Source: Bog-756 sp963734395 (GTDB lineage: Bacteria; Actinomycetota; Acidimicrobiia; Acidimicrobiales; RAAP-2). From it: 64,000 nucleotides of DNA. The DNA lies in contig CAVTGY010000007.1 in NCBI GenBank assembly GCA_963734395.1, forward strand, positions 1,116,001 to 1,180,000. The letters run 5' to 3'. The notes below the pieces were generated by a model. That model saw only the letters and a list, made by a program, of their open reading frames with translations. It made no database searches and was not told the DNA's origin. This document shows positions 60,731 through 64,000 of this stretch, piece by piece. The translations under genes and the position numbers were made by a program. The number at the start of each line of letters is the position of its first letter. Within the stretch, counting starts at the first letter, position 1.

Positions 60731-61345
60731 ATGGATCGACGATCGAAGTCGGCGGCGAAGACGGCGAACTCCAGACGGACCTTCACCGAAGGTTCGGAAC
60801 CGGTTCGATCCCCTCGGTCACCGGCCCGGCGAGCGCTGGTTCTCAACGCCACGTTCGAGCCACTGGGCATCGTCTCGTCGCGGCGGGCGGTGTTGCTGGT
60901 GCTCGACACCAAGGCCGAGCTCATCCACACCACCGAGCGGGTGTTCCGCGCCGAACGCCTGGCCGTCCCCGAGCCGTCCGTGGTGCGGTTGGTCCGCTAT
61001 GTCCAGATACCTCGTCACTACCGGGTGGCGGTCAACCGCCGGACGGTCTTCGCCCGTGACGGGTCCCGGTGTCAGTACTGCGGTTCTGCAGCCGAGAATC
61101 TCGACCATGTGATCCCCCGGAGCAAGGGCGGCCCACACACGTGGGAGAACGTGGTGGCGGCGTGCCGGAGATGCAACACCCGCAAGGAGGATCGAATGCT
61201 CCATGAGGTCGGAATGGTCCTGCGGTCGAAGCCGGTGGCCCCGCGCCATCGGGTGCAGCTCCTGGCCCTGTGTGGCGGTGGGAGCGAGGACTGGAACACC
61301 TATCTGGGCGCCGGGAACGGGCATCGCCAGCAGTTGACCGCCTGA
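60731..61345 (+). CDS. HNH endonuclease family protein
   Basis: A 204-residue protein. RSPRSPARRALVLNATFEPL and AERLAVPEPSVVRLVRYV form the N-terminal part. The HNH nuclease fold follows: CQYCGSAAENLDHVIPRSKG with the zinc Cys pair and the catalytic His, then TWENVVAACRRCNTRKEDRM with the Asn and second Cys pair. This is the free-standing actinobacterial HNH protein, found as a housekeeping-type gene and not linked here to any restriction system. Confidence 0.9.
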   Translation: MDRRSKSAAKTANSRRTFTEGSEPVRSPRSPARRALVLNATFEPLGIVSSRRAVLLVLDTKAELIHTTERVFRAERLAVPEPSVVRLVRYVQIPRHYRVAVNRRTVFARDGSRCQYCGSAAENLDHVIPRSKGGPHTWENVVAACRRCNTRKEDRMLHEVGMVLRSKPVAPRHRVQLLALCGGGSEDWNTYLGAGNGHRQQLTA

Positions 61346-61396
61346 GTCGCGTCCACGCCGGCTGGAGCACATCGCCGGGCAGCGACGGAAGCAGAG

Positions 61397-62119
61397 GTGG
61401 GACCGATGCCGGGTGAGTGGCGGGTCGAAGAGCGAGAGGGCAGCGCCGGCTTGCTCAACGCGGGGTGGCCGAGCGTGGCCGAGGACCCGGGGAGGCGCGC
61501 GGTTGCCGTCTGCCGGGTCAACGCGCCGGCGGTCGTGCTCGGCTCGACGCAGTCGGCTGAGGTGATCGACACGGCTCGGGCCTCGGCCCAGGGGATCACG
61601 GTGGCCAGGCGTCGATCCGGCGGGGGTGCGGTGTTGGTGACCCCGGACGATCCGGTCTGGGTCGACGTATGGGTGCCGGTCGGCGACCCGTTGTGGAACC
61701 CCGACGTGGGCCGGGCCTTCGACTGGCTGGGTGACGCCTGGATGACCGCCCTCGGCCGGTGGGGTGCTGTCGATCTCGCCGTCCACCGCGGGGGAGTGGT
61801 TCCCTCCACCCGATGGTCCGGGCTGGTCTGCTTCGGAGGGGTGGGTACCGGTGAGGTGGTCACCGGCGACGGCCGCAAGGTGGTGGGCCTGGCCCAGCGT
61901 CGAACTCGCGAGGGCGCCTGGTTCCAGGGAGCGTGCGTGCTCGACTGGAACCCCGCTCGCCTGGTCGGGATGCTGGCGCTGTCCGACCAGGAACGGGTGG
62001 CCGCCGAGGCCGAGTTGGGAGCTGCGGTGGCCGGTGCCGCCGACATCCTCACCGGGCGAGCCAGTGGGCCGGTCGACGGGCCGGAGATCGCCGGTTCGCT
62101 CGTCGCCGCGCTGCCCTGA
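61397..62119 (+). CDS. Lipoate-protein ligase A-like protein (BPL/LplA family)
   Basis: A 240-residue biotin/lipoate-ligase fold. VARRRSGGGAVLVTPDDPVW is the conserved RRxSGGGAV loop, and GRKVVGLAQRRTREGAWFQG carries the Lys that binds the acyl-adenylate. The protein is short and some substrate residues differ from canonical LplA, so it may transfer lipoyl or octanoyl groups or be a divergent paralogue. It stands alone between the HNH gene and the mraZ promoter. Confidence 0.7.
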   Translation: MGPMPGEWRVEEREGSAGLLNAGWPSVAEDPGRRAVAVCRVNAPAVVLGSTQSAEVIDTARASAQGITVARRRSGGGAVLVTPDDPVWVDVWVPVGDPLWNPDVGRAFDWLGDAWMTALGRWGAVDLAVHRGGVVPSTRWSGLVCFGGVGTGEVVTGDGRKVVGLAQRRTREGAWFQGACVLDWNPARLVGMLALSDQERVAAEAELGAAVAGAADILTGRASGPVDGPEIAGSLVAALP

Positions 62120-62241
62120 ACCGCCACCACCGGCGGTCTTCCGACACCTTTCGTCCCTGATCCGTTCTCACCATCAGCTCCTTCCGATCGGTGTCCCGCG
62201 TCGAGGATCGCTCCCGGTTGTTTCCGATTGAGGTGCGTGCC

Positions 62242-62271
62242 CCGGATGGGGCGGGTCGCAGCCCCGTCTGG
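62242..62271 (+). terminator. Hairpin upstream of the mraZ promoter
   Basis: An 11-bp stem with two G-U pairs (CCGGATGGGGC / GCCCCGTCTGG) and an eight-base loop. A run of five T follows 12 bases later, so it is a possible terminator of the preceding gene. The rest of the 290-base gap before mraZ holds the promoter and MraZ boxes. Confidence 0.4.
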
Positions 62272-62300
62272 CCGCGGTGGACGTTTTTGTGTCCGAGTGG

Positions 62301-62329
62301 TTGACCAGTGGGGGTTGGGGGCGTAAAGT
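62301..62329 (+). promoter_or_regulatory. mraZ (dcw cluster) promoter
   Basis: TTGACC (62301-62306), 17 bases, then TAAAGT (62324-62329). The -10 element overlaps the first MraZ box. Confidence 0.65.
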
Positions 62330-62344
62330 GGCGCAAAGTGGTGT
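62325..62344 (+). promoter_or_regulatory. MraZ boxes (two direct repeats)
   Basis: AAAGTGGCGC and AAAGTGGTGT are consecutive 10-base direct repeats matching the AAAGTG(G/T)N3 element bound by MraZ. A degenerate third copy (GAAAGGGAGG) follows at 62345. Confidence 0.7.
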
Positions 62345-62409
62345 GAAAGGGAGGAACCTGAACAGTCAGGTTTCGGGCACTGCGGGGAGCATTGTGGGAG
62401 CAATCACCG

Positions 62410-62829
62410 GTGGCACGGTTCTTCGGCAGGTACGAGCACTCGCTCGACGACAAGGGAAGAGTGATCCTCCCGTCGAAGTTCCGCGGCTCGTTCGAGCACG
62501 GCGGCTACCTGACCGAGTACCAGGACGGGTGCCTGTCGCTGTGGACCCCGGGCGAGTTCGAGCTGCAGATGGAGACCATGCTGGCCCGGGCAACCACTTC
62601 GAAGAGCGACCGGAATCTGGTCCGGTTGTGGGCGTCGACCTCACACGAGCTGGAGATCGATCGGCAGGGGCGGATGGCCATTCCGGCACGCCTGCGGGAG
62701 TACGCCGGCCTGGTGGGAGACGTCCTGGTCCTCGGGGCGATCGATCGGGTCGAGCTCTGGAATCGCCAGTCCTGGGACGAAAAGGTCCTCCCCGAAGAGG
62801 ATCGTCTCACCCAGGGCGACGACGGGTGA
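62410..62829 (+). CDS. mraZ: Transcriptional regulator MraZ
   Basis: A 139-residue protein with two AbrB-like swapped-hairpin domains, first gene of the division and cell-wall (dcw) cluster. FFGRYEHSLDDKGRVILPSK and SHELEIDRQGRMAIPARLRE are the two DxxGR(x) motifs that contact DNA. GTG 62410 gives the typical N-terminus; a TTG at 62392 would add six residues. The stop overlaps a following GTG (62826) that opens the frame leading into rsmH. It should bind the direct repeats in its own promoter. Confidence 0.95.
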   Translation: MARFFGRYEHSLDDKGRVILPSKFRGSFEHGGYLTEYQDGCLSLWTPGEFELQMETMLARATTSKSDRNLVRLWASTSHELEIDRQGRMAIPARLREYAGLVGDVLVLGAIDRVELWNRQSWDEKVLPEEDRLTQGDDG

Positions 62830-63293
62830 GCGGATCGGTGCTGCTCTATGTGGTGGTTCCCGGCGATGTGGTTCCCGGCGATGTGGCTCCCGGCGACACC
62901 GATCCCTCCAGCTCCGGCTCCACCTCCACTTCCGGCATCGGCGAGACTGCGGGGGACCCACCGCCCGACTGTGATCACCCGGCCGGGGCGGCCAGGGGTG
63001 GCGAGCGTCGCCACCATGAGGGCACCGCTCCGGTGGCGGCCATCCCGTCCCTCACCATCCGGACCGCTACCACCACGGCCAGGCCACTGGCCCAGGACAC
63101 GGGCGCCTGCCTACGCCCGACGCCGTACGAGTCGGGTCTGGCCGCCGTGGCCCGGCGTGATGTACACATCGAACGTGTTTGGCCCATGTGCAGTCCCCCG
63201 ACCGGATCCCTGGAAGAATCCTCCTCCGCCTACTTCCAGCGTGAGCGTCGCGGCACTCCACCCGCAAGCATCGTGCCGGTCGGGGGACTGCAG
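62826..63293 (+). other. Open frame between mraZ and rsmH (possible N-terminal extension or spacer)
   Basis: From a GTG overlapping the mraZ stop, 156 codons stay open and run in frame into rsmH. The encoded sequence begins with three VPGDV-type repeats, then a Ser/Thr/Gly-rich part, and shows no RsmH homology. It may be untranslated leader, a small separate start, or a real extension of RsmH. No other feature is seen in this 464-base gap apart from the 15-bp repeats. Confidence 0.4.
62853..62897 (+). repeat. Three 15-bp tandem repeats
   Basis: GTGGTTCCCGGCGAT occurs at 62853 and 62868, and a copy with two changes at 62883. In the open frame it encodes Val-Val-Pro-Gly-Asp repeats. Confidence 0.9.
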
Positions 63294-64000
63294 ATGAGCC
63301 AGGCATTCGAGCATCAGCCGGTGATGACCGCCGAGGTCGTCGATCTGTTCAGTCCGGTGCCACCGGGCCTGATCGTCGATGCCACCGTCGGAGGCGGGGG
63401 CCACGCCCGGGCCCTTCTGGCCGCCCACCCGGCACTCAGCCTCCTGGGTATCGACCGCGATCGCCTGGCGGTGGACGCGGCGGCCGAGGTGTTGGCACCC
63501 TTCGGAGGCCGGGCCGCCGTCCGCCAGTCCCGCTTCGACGCCCTACGCCAGGTGGTCGACGATCTCGACCAGCAATCGGGTATCGCCGACCAGCCCGATG
63601 GCCTGAGCGGCGTCCTCTTCGACCTCGGGGTGAGCTCACCCCAACTCGATGTGGCCCAGCGGGGGTTCTCCTATCGTCGGGACGCGGTCCTGGACATGAG
63701 GATGGACCCGACGTCGGGACGTACCGCGGCCGACGTGGTCAACCTCTACGACGAGGACGCCCTGGTCGAGCTGTTCACCGACAACGGAGAGGGACGGTTC
63801 GCCCGCCGCATCGCCCGCGCCATCATCGCGGCCCGCCCGCTGGCCACCACCGGTCAACTGGCTGACGTGGTGCGGGCGGCCATCCCCGCGGCGACCCGGC
63901 GAACCGGTGGCCATCCTGCCCGCCGGGTCTTCCAGGCCATCCGCATTGCCGTCAATGACGAGCTCGATCAGCTGACGACTGCGCTGGAGGACGCACTCTC
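63294..64000 (+). CDS. rsmH: 16S rRNA (cytosine1402-N4)-methyltransferase, 3' end outside window
   Basis: SAM-dependent methylation of C1402 in the ribosomal P site. The conserved start HQPVMTAEVVDLF is followed by IVDATVGGGGHARALL (SAM loop), LLGIDRDRLAVD, FDLGVSSPQLDVAQRGFSYR, LDMRMDP, VVNLYDEDALVELF and RIARAIIAARP. The ATG at 63294 is chosen because GGGGGA lies six bases upstream and homology begins directly after it. The first 235 codons are present. This is the second gene of the dcw cluster. Confidence 0.95.
   Translation, partial: MSQAFEHQPVMTAEVVDLFSPVPPGLIVDATVGGGGHARALLAAHPALSLLGIDRDRLAVDAAAEVLAPFGGRAAVRQSRFDALRQVVDDLDQQSGIADQPDGLSGVLFDLGVSSPQLDVAQRGFSYRRDAVLDMRMDPTSGRTAADVVNLYDEDALVELFTDNGEGRFARRIARAIIAARPLATTGQLADVVRAAIPAATRRTGGHPARRVFQAIRIAVNDELDQLTTALEDAL

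Overview
The window is high-GC, densely coded DNA from an actinobacterium, most likely a member of the Acidimicrobiia (inferred; no rRNA or marker search was possible). Pointers are GTG/TTG starts, four-base gene overlaps, the lexA / LysM division inhibitor / nrdR neighbourhood known from Mycobacterium and Corynebacterium, a DUF3040 protein, a FadE34-like fused acyl-CoA dehydrogenase, a Bacillus/actinobacterial-type SOS box, and many genes whose start codon lies 6-8 bases after a TAnnnT -10 box (leaderless transcription). No transposase, integrase, phage gene, rRNA or CRISPR array was seen.

Layout. 1-8.5 kb: the end of an alpha/beta hydrolase, a frameshifted nagB, and an acyl-CoA catabolism group (MaoC-type and crotonase-type hydratases, DoxX-like membrane protein, fused double acyl-CoA dehydrogenase, second MaoC hydratase, MFE-2-like SDR), then a DUF4214-methyltransferase and tRNA-Leu(UAG). 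8.7-21.5 kb: a surface-polysaccharide locus with two related methyltransferases, five glycosyltransferases of two paralogous families, a Wzm/Wzt ABC exporter, a GT-C membrane glycosyltransferase, and a clpP translationally coupled to wzm. 21.7-28.6 kb: two adjacent secreted proteins that each end in six copies of a 42-residue repeat (one with FG-GAP-like repeats, one with a SpoIID/LytB domain), and a large flippase-pseudokinase membrane protein. 28.6-41.1 kb: HAD phosphatase, 1-Cys peroxiredoxin, rpsO-pnp, M16 peptidase, dapB, two TetR regulators, a ferritin-like diiron protein, dapA and RNase J. 41.1-41.5 kb: an AT-rich palindromic intergenic island. 41.5-54.9 kb: ftsK, a D,D-carboxypeptidase, thrB, queF, miaB-miaA-dapF-hflX-dapC-dapD-dapE. 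54.9-62.1 kb: lexA, SOS-controlled LysM protein, nrdR, PIG-L deacetylase, dinB, DUF3040, a ROK kinase, HNH nuclease and an LplA-like protein. 62.3-64 kb: the start of the dcw cluster (mraZ, rsmH) with a promoter and MraZ boxes.

How the genes fit together. Six of the lysine/diaminopimelate genes (dapB, dapA, dapF, dapC, dapD, dapE) are here, giving the succinylase route from aspartate semialdehyde to meso-DAP. That product feeds peptidoglycan, matching the nearby ftsK, carboxypeptidase, mraZ and rsmH. The lexA region couples DNA damage to division inhibition through four SOS boxes.

Caution on the sequence itself: about thirteen single-base frameshifts interrupt nine otherwise well-conserved genes, including ftsK. 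The pattern (frame changes without in-frame stops, often in short homopolymers) looks more like indel errors in a draft assembly than real pseudogenes. Where this happens the entry gives the whole reconstructed gene span.
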